From Scalesia atractyloides (taxonomy: Eukaryota > Streptophyta > Magnoliopsida > Asterales > Asteraceae): 64,000 nt of DNA. Position 1 is the first letter of the stretch, and each line of letters starts with the position of its first letter. Shown here in pieces: positions 45,978 to 56,847 of the stretch. The translations under genes and the position numbers were made by a program. The stretch lies in contig CAMTDV010000028.1 of the NCBI GenBank assembly GCA_947069175.1, forward strand, positions 71,160,157 through 71,224,156. Direction: 5' to 3'. The notes under the pieces were generated by a model. It had not been told where the DNA came from and made no database searches. It worked only from the letters and a program-made list of their open reading frames with translations.

Positions 45978-48187
45978 GGTGTGGTATGTAGTAATTTAGT
46001 AAGAGTGGTGTGTGAGATGAGTTAAATGTATGAGTTTTAGATAAAAAAAAATTAAACATAAAAAGGTCAAAAAAAAGTCCAACTGTAACATGCAACGGCC
46101 CAAAAAGTCCAACGGCAACATGCTTTTTGCTGGGTGACTAGTCGCGGAAATAAGGACACCCCGCATGCGAGTTTGATGCTGGCGGCACAATGCACAATCC
46201 GCCCTTATAGCGAAAACCATTACACTTTTACGAAAGTGTGGTTTAGTACGTATTTACTAAACTCTCATTTGTCTCCATTTTAATATTTTCCGTAAAACCA
46301 GGTTTGACCTTTCTGCCATTTATTTTCTGCAAGTTATTTATATAGAAGACAAGGAAGATTCTGGGCCGCGAGAAAAGTTGCCTCTTTCAGCATCGTTAAG
46401 TGTGTATCATAAATTTTCTTGCGTACACTACATCTAAAAACAAAACTTCATTTTATTATTTTATTTGTTAAACAATATTTTTTTTATCTGAAAGAATCAA
46501 TATTTAACTTGTCACATGACAACACAGTAAATGTATTATATAATTTTGGGATCATCTACGTGGAATTCTGAGTATTTTCTTTATTAGATCATATGTAGGG
46601 TAAAAACTTTTGAGGATTATATGACAAATAGTAAAAAAATGAATTGTGGAGGGGTTTAGGAGGTGTATATGTATGTATATATGTGTTTGTAAGAGGTAAA
46701 TTGTTCACCCTGTAATAATTTTTGTGAGGGATCCGGATTCAAAGGCTATAGCGCCCCTTGGGGCGGTGTGGGAGGCGCCATATCCTTCCCCACTACGGAA
46801 GGACTAAATCCTTACGCAAAAAAAACGTTTTTTTGCCGGTTATTTCTGTCTAGTGTGTGCGCGTTGGGTTTTTAATTTAATTTAATTAATTAATTTATTT
46901 ATTTTAGCAATGAAAGTAATCATCTCCCTTATGAATCTCATCAATTTTTAACGGTCTCGACTAAATTAAAACCTCAACCTCGCCAAATATATAAATTTGT
47001 AAAGAGATTTATGTATAGTTTTGATAGTTTACCGTGAGAACATGAAGTTTAGCACAAGTTCCACATCAACAATATAAATAAACCTGACTTAGTGATATCA
47101 TGGATAGTTTTTAAGAAAATGGTATTTATATAAAATTTATAAAAGTAGGGTGGGAAGGATTATTTAGCCATCGTCCTTTACAAATATTCAAACAAACATG
47201 AAAGAGTGAATGTTGTCTGTCTAGTCTATTCATCATGAAAATGAATATGTTTGTATTTGTTTATGTTCGTTCGTTAATATTCAAAACGAACATGAATGAA
47301 CTAACTTAAACGAAAAAAATGAACATGATCTTGTTCGTTCATTCGATTACTCAAGCCTTGGTTCTACATTTTGAATGCGTTGATGGGTTAGTGCATGATA
47401 GGCCACCCAGTATCACTAATAACTAATAGATAAAATTAGTTGAGTATTTAACAAACGTAGATGAATAAACATAAACAAACAAGATATGCATGTTCCTTTG
47501 TTCAACTTAATAGACAACATTTTTTTTGTTCAGTTTCGTTCGTCTATTAAATAAACAACTTCACGTCTAGTGATTCATTGAATGCACGGTTCATTTACAT
47601 AACTATGTATTACTATTTTAGCGCATGCTGATTAATATAATAAAGAATTTTCTCAGTATCTAAGTTATATGTACAATCCTTATATTTCCTTTATCTCAAT
47701 ATAACTGACTTTAAATTATAACGATGATTATTCAGTTTTGTTTGATCTAGGCGTAAACGTACCCCCGGCCTCCATCGGTTTTTCGCTCGCAGTGTTAAAT
47801 TATACCGAAAATTTTCAAAAAAAGATATTTTTACAGTGTAAAATATTGAATTTTTAAGAACCCGACCCCCATCTATTTGGATTTTAAAAAGCCGGCCTTG
47901 TCAAGTTTTCGTTCAAACTCTGTATAAATTTACCATATTTTGTGATTGATCGAGGTATTTCTAATGACCAACAATAATGTTATATCAATGAGGGAAAAAA
48001 ACGACTTTCTAGTGGACACCCACTTAAAGTTACAATATTTAAAATGTAATAATTGTTAGAAAACAGATTATATAACTATAGTTAATTTATAGGATGTTAC
48101 TTAAATAGGTCCCTTGGATTCAACACCCCCTCAGCTTTCATCGCTTTCACTAGGCACAAGCTGACTGCTGTCGGTGGTACATTATCC
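45978..48187. other. Intergenic region upstream of the cytochrome b561 gene
   Basis: It is mostly AT-rich. Features seen are a GC-rich patch at 46736-46810 with small inverted repeats (GCGCCCCTTGGGGCG) and a stretch rich in GTTCGTTCGTTAAT-type repeats at 47260-47350. No coding exon is supported. The promoter of the b561 gene should lie in the last few hundred bases. Confidence 0.5.
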
Positions 48188-50354
48188 ATGGCTGCTAATG
48201 GTGAACCCACCTTCTCTCTCTTGTTGCTAGCCAGGCTATCTGCTTCTCTAGTCGCCATACTAGTTCTCACTTGGGCTCTCTACTTCACCACCAGCTTCCT
48301 CCCTCAAACACTCTCTCAACAAGACCTCATTTACTCCGTAACCAAACTCCCTTAATTCTAATTTACTCGAGAGAGCCTTGAGTTATCGCTTGTTATGAAT
48401 TAATTATGTTTTGATCAACAGGTTTTGCATCCTTTGTTAATGGTCATTGGTTTCATTCTCATAAGTGGAGAAGGTATGGTACAAGCTATAGATTACATGT
48501 GTCTGTCTAGTTAAAAAAATTTAAGTTTTATAAGTTTTGGGGTTTTTATGCAGCGATATTGGTGCATAGATGGTTGCCAGGTTCAAGAAAGAAGAAGAAA
48601 TGGGTGCATTTGTGGCTGCAAGGTGTGGCATTGGCCTGTGGCATATTTGGAATTTGGACAAAGTTTCAAGGGACAGAAGGGCTTGTGGCTAATTTTTACA
48701 GTTTGCATTCTTGGATGGGTCTTCTTTGTGTTTCTCTTTTTGGGGCTCAGGTATTCTCCATTTACATCTCTTTGAAATGTTCATTTTTCTATACAATATC
48801 ACACGTGCACAAAATAACTGGCCGTTAACCGGTTAGTGGTTATTTTTAACTGTAGGTTAGTAACTGGTTATTAATAATTAGTATAGTAACCCCTTATTAA
48901 TCGGCGTTTTTTAACCGCTACACTAGTTAACTGAAAAAAAAAAAACCAAAAAATTCAAAAAAAGGCAAAAACCCTGTTATTAACCGAAAATAACCGGTTA
49001 ATTAACCGAACCCGTTAAAGTAATTAACCGGATCTAAAAAAATAATCGGTTAAAGCATTAACCGGTTAAAGTCAAAAAGTCAAATTAACCAGTTAACCAA
49101 ACCAGTTATTGAAATAAACTGGTTTGTGCACCTCTATACAATATATGTAGTGTTCAAGTGGGTTTTAATTTCCAGTTCGGTTGACTTTGATGAAAATTTT
49201 GGGACGAACTGATAAGTGCGGTTTTGGGAAACAACAAAGAACCAGTTGGGTTGGCCGGGTTGACTGGACCATTAGCTCGTTATTAATTTTTTTAAATGAT
49301 AATTGCTCATACATATAATACTTGTATATAAAAGTAAGAATTTATACTTAGTTTTAGTAAGATTCAAAAACTCGGTAATAATTTTATGAATATGTTTTGC
49401 TATTAATAGAAACTCATGAATATGTTTTGCTATTAATAACAGAAATGTTTATGAATACTTTTAATATGCATAATAAATAGTAGTAATAGTTGTCAACTAA
49501 AATATATAAAAAAAACAAATAAAGTTAGTAGAAAGTACGCTAAAATCTTTTGATACTATACAAAGGGAATGCGTGAACAAGTGTTGGTAACATTAGTTTT
49601 GAGACTATTAATATGTATTTTTCTTCTGTTTTAAATATGTTTGATTTTCTTACAAATTTATAACCTTTTTTCAAAAAGCTGATAGAAGTGTGTTATAAAT
49701 TGTAATTTTTATCATATTAAACTGATATTAAACTGACTAGACAGCTACAAATAAACAAAATATAAAATCTATGAGGGCATTTTTGGAAGAAAGTAACATA
49801 AAATAATTAAAGATGTTTGTGTGACACAATTGCTTGTATGGTCCCTCTCCACTAATCATCACACCTCCATTATTGCTTCTATCACGTATAAGCAATCATA
49901 TATGTAACGTTAATTATTTATTCAAAGACACGGAAAATAACCTTTTGATTTTCGTTTTATATACATACACACACATGGCATGTATACGTATACCTATCAA
50001 TCCTTTTATTATTGTTTGATGTAGTGGTTGATGGGTTTTCTGAGCTTTTGGCATAGAGGCGAGGTACGAATGAGCCGAATGCGTGTTTTGCCTTGGCATG
50101 TATTTCTTGGTCTTTACACATATGGATTAGCAGTAATAACAGCTGAAACCGGGCTTCTCGAAAAGTTGACTTTCTTGCAAACAAAAGGAGTGGTTTTGAA
50201 GCGATGTAACGAGGCAATGATTGTTAATGGGTTAGGGCTATGGTTGGCCATGCTTTGTGGTCTGGTGATCTTAACCGCGGTCTCACCCAAGCGCTACCAA
50301 AGTATTCCCACAACTAAGGTTGCGTACTCAGATAGCAAATGCTTGACTTCGTAG
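48188..50354 (+). CDS. Cytochrome b561, transmembrane ascorbate ferrireductase
   Basis: Four exons (48188-48337, 48422-48473, 48554-48750, 50025-50354) join in frame to 242 residues through GT-AG introns. The predicted protein has about six membrane segments. Candidate haem-ligand histidines lie in 'VLHPLLMVIGF', 'WVHLWLQGVAL', 'YSLHSWMGLL' and 'LPWHVFLGLYTYG'. 'LFGAQWLMGFLSFWHRGE' spans the exon 3-4 junction. Length and motifs fit plant CYB561 proteins, closest by memory to Arabidopsis ferrireductase 4. These proteins move electrons from cytosolic ascorbate across a membrane to monodehydroascorbate or ferric chelates. No DOMON domain is present. The start ATG is the first in frame and precedes a hydrophobic helix. 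The gene is intact, and intron 3 is enlarged by repeats. Confidence 0.93.
48820..49140. repeat. AACCGGTTA-rich degenerate repeat in b561 intron 3
   Basis: The palindromic core AACCGGTTA and variants (AACCAGTTAACC, TTAACTGAAAA) recur at least six times in about 300 bases. Poly-A runs are interspersed. The block sits inside the third intron, away from the splice sites. It is probably a decayed transposon or simple repeat. Confidence 0.75.
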
Positions 50355-51932
50355 TCGAGTTCTTTTACCCCATGTTTTTAAATCGAGAACTCGTGTACAT
50401 ATATGCATGTGTTGTGAGTGAAAGTGGTTTTGCTTTGCTCTTTATAAATATAAATAATATTGTCATCAGTACTTTGGACCAAAGACTGAATTAGTTTTAT
50501 AAACTTTTACAAATGGCCTTTTCATATGGCCCAGCAACGGTACAAAAGTTGTTGTAGACCCGAAAACAATTTTTTTTCTTGAATTTTATAAAGTGATGAT
50601 TTATTGATGATTAAAAATCCATTTAATTTTTTAATAAGAGTTTCAAGTTTTAAATAAAAAGATTTTAAAGGTTATGCATATATATAAAAAGATTTTAAAG
50701 GTTTCGGAAACTTTGAATCCTTCAACTGCCAACATTTTATAAAATAATCTATACATATTATGAATAATTAGGTCTAAATGTTCCTAAATTTGACCCATTT
50801 AATAAAAAAATACATTTTATATCAATCTTTATATAATTAGGATGGTTTACCACAATCCTTTTGGTTTTGATTAAAATCAGTTTCTTTATCTGAACTTTGG
50901 CCCAAAATAAGTATTGGTCTAAGCCCTAATGGCGTGGGTTAGGTTATCAATTGCCACCTAGGATCATTAATTAAATGCTAAATTGTCTCTTTGTCTCATC
51001 CACCATTGTTCGCGTGGATTAAACCACCGCAATCACGGGCCTCCTTTTTCTTTTTCCAATTTTTCTTTTTCTTTTTCCTTTCCACAAAAATAAATTAAAA
51101 TAAATAAGGGGATAATGGTTTGGATCATGACCACTCCCTTAGGGTAATGATTTTAAATAGTGGATTTGAGGTGAGTGGCATACCACTGATGTTAGTCATG
51201 ACCACACCCAATAGCCAGCTAAGATTCATGAATAATGCTCTTACCAAATGTGCAAATTTTAAACTATCATGATCAATAAGTTAATAACTATTTTTTTTCT
51301 TTTTTAAGTTTGAAATTAGGTCTTAGAATGTTGATGGCTTTTTATATATTCACATGTAAATACGCAACGTTTTCTGAATTTTTGGATGACTTTATTTTCT
51401 CATGTGATACATTGATTGATTGGACCTTTAATGATACAATTCAAAGATCCAATTTAAATAATAATCTTGACAATGTTACATTACACATTAGGGTGAACGG
51501 TTTCGTAGCGGCAAGTAGTGCGGTGAGTGATGAAAACCGTAACAAGTTACCGTATAGGGAGAGTGAGTTTTTTTTGACACTTTGAAGTTTGAACAATATA
51601 ATTGCTATAATACTTGAGTGGATTCCATCCCTTGTGATTAAAGGCAAAATAAGAGTTGAAGAGAAGAGTTGACATGACGAGAAATCATTGGGTGAATGGA
51701 TAGTAACGCTCCTCAAGAGATGACCACCTCTTACACCATATCATATTGGTTTTTGGGTTATTTGAATAAGTTATTCAGGTTTAATATTTTTGAAACCGAA
51801 TTCAAATTTGAGCTGATTCGAATTCAAAGAGTTCAGAATTGATCCAAATTTAATTCGAAATCTCATGTAATATGAGACAAAAATTTAAGAACAAAAATTT
51901 TACATACATATACATATATATATATATATATA
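50355..51932. other. Region downstream of the b561 gene
   Basis: The 3' untranslated region of the b561 gene lies at the start, with AATAATA-rich signals near 50450. The rest is AT-rich with no recognisable gene. The open frames near 51310-51716 overlap on opposite strands and show no family motif. A TA run at 51912-51932 borders the next element. Confidence 0.5.
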
Positions 51933-53703
51933 GGTAGAGCTTCCAGTAAAAAAATATAGAAGTATGAGAAGAAGAAAGATTTTGGTAATAACACATGTCT
52001 ATTTTTATTTTGGTAATTTATGGGTATAATTGTAATTTAACTAATGAAATCTAATTATGGAATCAATATTTGCAACCGATTTTTAGCATTTATTTTAGGG
52101 AATTCAAATTTTTTTTTGAATTTAATGATCATCTTCGATACGATATCATAACGAAAATTTATTTATAGCATCTTGAGCATTTTTTCATTCACGGTTATGA
52201 GATTTACTAATCATCTTCGACACCATATACATTAATATCTCGATCGATGGATAATGATGAACCAAGTATGAAACTTAGGGTGGCTTTTGTTTCTTTGTTC
52301 GATTGATCTCTACTTTTTTTTGTTGTTCAGTAAGGAATACCATTTTTCTTAAATATCTATATTGTTCAATTTTTTGTTTCAAACATTTGTGTTGGGTATG
52401 TCGGGATTGAGGGTTAAAGAAAGTATGGTGTTGTTATGTTATGTTTGATAATAATAGTAGCATACATATATGGTGTTTTATTTGTACATTTTGGTTTCTG
52501 TGAGATGTTATTTGCACCAGATGTTTATTTTCTAAATGGTGGTTTTATTGTACATACCATTTTTTGCGTGCTTTGGTGTTTTAAAAAATCTGGTGTTATT
52601 TTCTGTTATCGTTAATAATGATAGTAGCAGTCTTATATGGTGTTTAATTCATACATTGGTGGTTGGAGTGGGTTTGTTGCACATGTTGTGTTCATATTAT
52701 CGTTGTGGTGTTTTATTCTTATATATGGGAGTGCATGGTTTTTATATATATGGTGTTTTATCGTATGGTGTTATGAGTTAGGGGAGTTTTAGGGGTGTCT
52801 TTTACATGGTTGTTATGGTGTCTTTTTAAGAGGTTATGGTGAATTCAATGGGGTGTATTATGATGTCTTTTTAATGATTTAAGGTTGTAATTGTAATTTA
52901 CATGTTGTGTTCATATTATTGTTTCATATATAGTGTTGGGTTCTGTTCATATTATCATTGTGATCTATGGTGTTTTATTTAAAGGAGTATGGTGTTTTAT
53001 ATATATATGGTGTTTAATTTGTGCATTGGTAGTAGCGAGTGATTTTTTTTGCACAAGGTATTTATTTCCAAAGAGTGTTTATTTAAAGGAGTATTATTAT
53101 TTCATATATAGTGTTGGGTTCTGTTCATATTATCTTTATGATGTTTTATATTAAAGGAGTATGGTGTTTTTTTATATATAGTGTTTTTCCATAGTATATG
53201 ATTTGTATAGTGTTTTTTTGTAGTTCTCTATTGTCCTAAATTTCGAACATCTGTAAACTGAATTTAATCAAGTTTGTTTTACTATAAAGTACAATGCCTT
53301 GAATCACAATACAATTAAAACACCATTGTATGAACATAGAAAAAACACTATGGACTAAAAGATCCAAGCGATACGTAATTTTTTTTCTACATAAGTATAT
53401 CAATATGGTACTTATATTAAAGATAAAAAACACTCGTTATTATGGTGTATTTTTTTTAAATACAGTTACGTATAAAAAAGTTATTGACGTTTAAAAAAGA
53501 AGGGGGGAACTTGCATGTACATTAATGTTAGTTTTTTAATTTAAAAATATAAAATTTACCTTTATACCCTTAATCTAGAAAATTAATTATTATAATAGTC
53601 AACACTATTTACAAAATTGTCATCAATATCTCAACCATTAGATTAAAAATCTAATGCTTTAGATTCTCTCTTACCATTAAAAAAGCACCTTTTTTACCAC
53701 CCT
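51933..53703. mobile_element. Decayed inverted-repeat element filled with GGTGTTT motifs
   Basis: The element lies between TA-rich sequences. The left end begins GGTAGAGCTTCCAGTAAAAA. The right end, reversed, begins GGGTGGTAAAAAAGGTGC. Subterminal blocks also match weakly in reverse ('GGTAATTTATGGGTATAATT' against 'AAGGGTATAAAGGTAAATTT'). The interior (about 52430-53440) has at least nine TGGTGTTTTA-like motifs and several variants, mostly on +, with a few reversed near the right end. No coding region is found. Confidence 0.6.
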
Positions 53704-54227
53704 ATATATATATATGTATATATATATTTTTTTTTCTAAAAAAGGTTACTGAATTCAAATTATAATGATACTCTTATACCTAAATTCGAATATACAAAAC
53801 CTTAGCTGAAATTCATTATTCGAATTTGGTTCAAATCGGAGTTTTTTCTTTAAACAACAAAAAAATCCTACAAATTTTAAATATCCATCCAAATAAATGA
53901 ATTAGAGCATTTATTTTTATCTTTATTCATATAATTACACTAAAAATTACTACATTTTTCTCTATCATTTTCAATTAAGTAATATTTTTTATACTTTTGT
54001 CATTATTTTTTCTCTCTTCACAACTTACAAGTACTTTCAAAAAATATTAAAAATTAAAAAGGGGTGAACAATGTACCTTCATTATATTTTCTTTCTCATC
54101 CACTCACCAATAGAGTGATGGTCCATTAGCAAAAACAAAGTATTTAAACACCTGAGTCTAGAAGATAAATGTTTTAAGTTCAAGTAAAAAAAAGAAATTA
54201 AAAAAAATTATCGTTAAAAGGATATAA
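53704..54227. other. AT-rich spacer
   Basis: This holds a TA microsatellite at 53703-53730 and otherwise AT-rich sequence. I see no gene or repeat family here. Confidence 0.6.
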
Positions 54228-54343
54228 GGTCACTTGGTGTGGGGGCTGTCCCAACCGCGTCGCGCGGTGACGACGCCCCCAACACCACGCCGGGTGGCCC
54301 GTCGTCGTCGCTGCAGTCTTCCCGGGGACGTGTGAGACGGAGC

Positions 54344-54385
<42 letters not shown>

Positions 54386-56120
54386 TATATAGCCGTTGAT
54401 AAACGGCTAGATTTAATAATTTTTTTTAAATTAATAATTTTACCTATAAATACACCAATACCATCCCAATTTTTATACACTTCTTTCTGTCAAATTTATA
54501 AAACCATTCCCATCTTTTTATAACTCTCCAACCTTTTTTAAAATCTTCAACTTTCGTCATGGATCCATACAACCCGAGCAACCCGAACCCAAATCCATAC
54601 AACTCGAGCAACACGAACCCGAACCCAAATCCAAACCCGAACCCAAACACAAACCAAAACATTTTCTCCGTACCCGGCTACTATCCTAGCATGGAGCCGA
54701 GTTGGTTATCGTCTCAATTTTCATTCAACGCTTTTGGGGGTTTTCAACAAAGCCTGAACGCGTTTTCGCAAATGAGCCAAGTGCAACAAATGCAGTCGGT
54801 TCAACAAATGATGATGCGAAACCCTTTTAATTCGCAACCACAACCTGAAGAGGACGTTCAAGAATTTGTTCCGGAGACCCAACCTCAATCGTCCAAACGA
54901 AAAAAAGGGAAACAAACTATGGTTGTTTCAGAACAACCTTCGAGAGGGAAGGCGAAACTCTGGACGAAGACGGAGGAGGAGGCCTAAGCCAAGGCTATCA
55001 CTTCCAAAAGCCCCATTATTGGTACATAACTAAACTTTTATAAAATATACAAAAATTGATACACTAAACTTTTTTTTATAATATAACTTTTGCTACAATT
55101 TAAAAATATAGGTAACAACCAATCCGGCGACGGGTTTTGGAAGGAAGTACTGTCGAAATTTCTTGCGATAATGGAACAAGGTCATTATCACGACATCGAT
55201 TCCGTCTCTTCCAAGTGGAGGAAGATGCATCCGGTCGTGAACCGGTTTTCGGCGATTTACAATAACTTGTATACTGGTCGCCGTAGTGGGATGAGCGATG
55301 AAACGTGTTTAAAGAGGCGATGCGTCGATAAGAAGATACGCATGCAACCGCTTTCCCCCACATACGTTCTTGGGAAATTTTGCGAACCAGCAACAAGTGG
55401 GCGCCGGTCCCAAATGAGGTTGCAACGGCCAAACGAACAAAAACCTCGGAGACCGGTAGTTACAGCGCGGGTGGAGGCTCGGACGCCAGTTGTCAAATAA
55501 ATATAAACGACGATCCTGAATTCGATGATGAAGAGTTTGTGGTTAGAGAGGAGGAGCGTCCCTCGGGCAGGGACAAATCAAAAAGGGCGACAGCTGGAAA
55601 AAAACATGTCGCACCGGGGGCCAGTTCCAAAATGGACGACCTTATGAATCAGTTCAGAGTGTTCACCGAGGTCACGGCTCAAAAGGTGAAAGCGAAGGAA
55701 CGCGAGGTCGTGTTTAAAGAGTGGGAGATCATGACAGCCGATATAAACGCGTATCCTGAAGAAGATCGGCCGATTTTGCGAAAAATGAAAGAAAAAATCG
55801 CAAAAAAGTGGAGTTCATAGTTTTTTTTAGGTTATGTTTATTATTTTTTTCAGTAATTTTTTTATTTTTTTACTTTTTTTACGTTATGTAATGTGTGTTT
55901 TCTAATATAAAATGATTTTATTTTTATAAGTAAATGTTAAAAAACTAGTTTAATTAATAAAGAAAAATAAAAAAACTCTCTGACGCGTTTGCTGACGTGG
56001 CGGGTCGTCACCCATTTTCAAGCTTCCACCTCTGGAGGGGCGTCCTCCAAGCTCTCTGACGCGTTTGCTGATATAGCGGGTCGTCCTGGAGAGAGGCCCG
56101 TCACCCACACCAAGTCAGTA
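54228..56120 (+). mobile_element. PIF/Harbinger-like non-autonomous element
   Basis: A 3-base TAA flanks both sides (54225-54227 and 56121-56123), the target-site size of PIF/Harbinger. Ends share ACTTGGTGTGGG in inverted orientation (left near 54231-54243, right near 56103-56114). GC-rich subterminal blocks follow, including repeats of 'CTCTGACGCGTTTGCTGA' at 55977 and 56054. A TA microsatellite lies at 54346-54381. The element carries one broken MYB/NAM-type gene and no transposase. Confidence 0.75.
54559..55820 (+). pseudogene. MYB/NAM-associated ORF1-type gene of the PIF-like element, broken
   Basis: The start 'MDPYNPSNPNPNPYNSSN' opens an Asn-Pro repeat tract. It continues through a Gln/Met-rich segment to the MYB domain beginning 'LWTKTEEEA'. 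There a TAA (54985) replaces what family members read as Leu. After an intron (about 55021-55111) the domain resumes ('SGDGFWKEVLSKFLAIMEQG', 'DSVSSKWRKMHPVVNRF'). A second TAA at about 55329 falls where Tyr is expected before 'EDTHATAFPHIRSWEIL'. The NAM-associated C-terminus is otherwise open to 55820 ('KWAPVPNEVATAKRTKTSE', 'EREVVFKEWEIM'). Two nonsense changes in an otherwise open gene suggest recent inactivation. Confidence 0.82.
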
Positions 56121-56123
56121 TAA

Positions 56124-56847
56124 GAAAACTAATATGAATGCCCTTACTATGGTCTATAGTCTATAGCACGGATTTGATGTCCGGGATACCACACCTGTTT
56201 TTTCACCCATTAATTAAAGTTTAATGGAAAACCATACAATAAAGTTTATTTTTAAGTGGCTATATAAACTTTAAACAATATAGATAAGGTGTCAGGATAT
56301 TTATTTTTTAATTGAATAACTTTTGGGTTATGAGTTATGAGATAAATGTAAAATTAAATAGATCTTAACGTATAATAAACATGAGAAGGGATATTTTTCC
56401 CATCTATTTAAGCATGATGTTTAGTTATAAAATATAAAAAAAATTAAAATAACAAAATCATGTATTTACTCTGTAGAGTAATTATACGTAGTTACACTAT
56501 TTTTCTAAAGATACTAAGACTAAAATACATGATTTACAAGACATAGAAAAGATTTTTAGAAAAAAAAAATCCGTCTGTTTTGGATGTCAAACACATTTTA
56601 CTCATATATGATATGAGTAACAAAGCATACACGAACTAATTGGGCTTTAAAACATTTAGTAAAATGGGCTAAGCCCATGCCCATTGTCGGTTCACAATTT
56701 CACACCTTAAATGCATTTACAAGTGAACAACCTGTTTAAAAAAACCTCCGGCAACCAACAGAAACCGGTTAACAGATAACAACTTTTTTGCACGATATAC
56801 AGGACCCAACATCACCCGCCGACCGAGATTGATAATCAGAATCGAAA
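56124..56847. other. Intergenic region upstream of the CWC16-like gene
   Basis: AT-rich DNA without a gene is visible. The promoter and 5' untranslated region of the CWC16-like gene should be in the last 200 bases (for example 'ACCGAGATTGATAATCAG' just before its ATG). Confidence 0.5.

Noticed and set aside
46736..46810. GC-rich patch as a possible exon or RNA gene
   Set aside because: It has short inverted repeats only, with no open frame or RNA fold I can defend.
51310..51716. Opposed open frames of about 90 residues
   Set aside because: They overlap each other, and no family, splice structure or codon pattern supports either.
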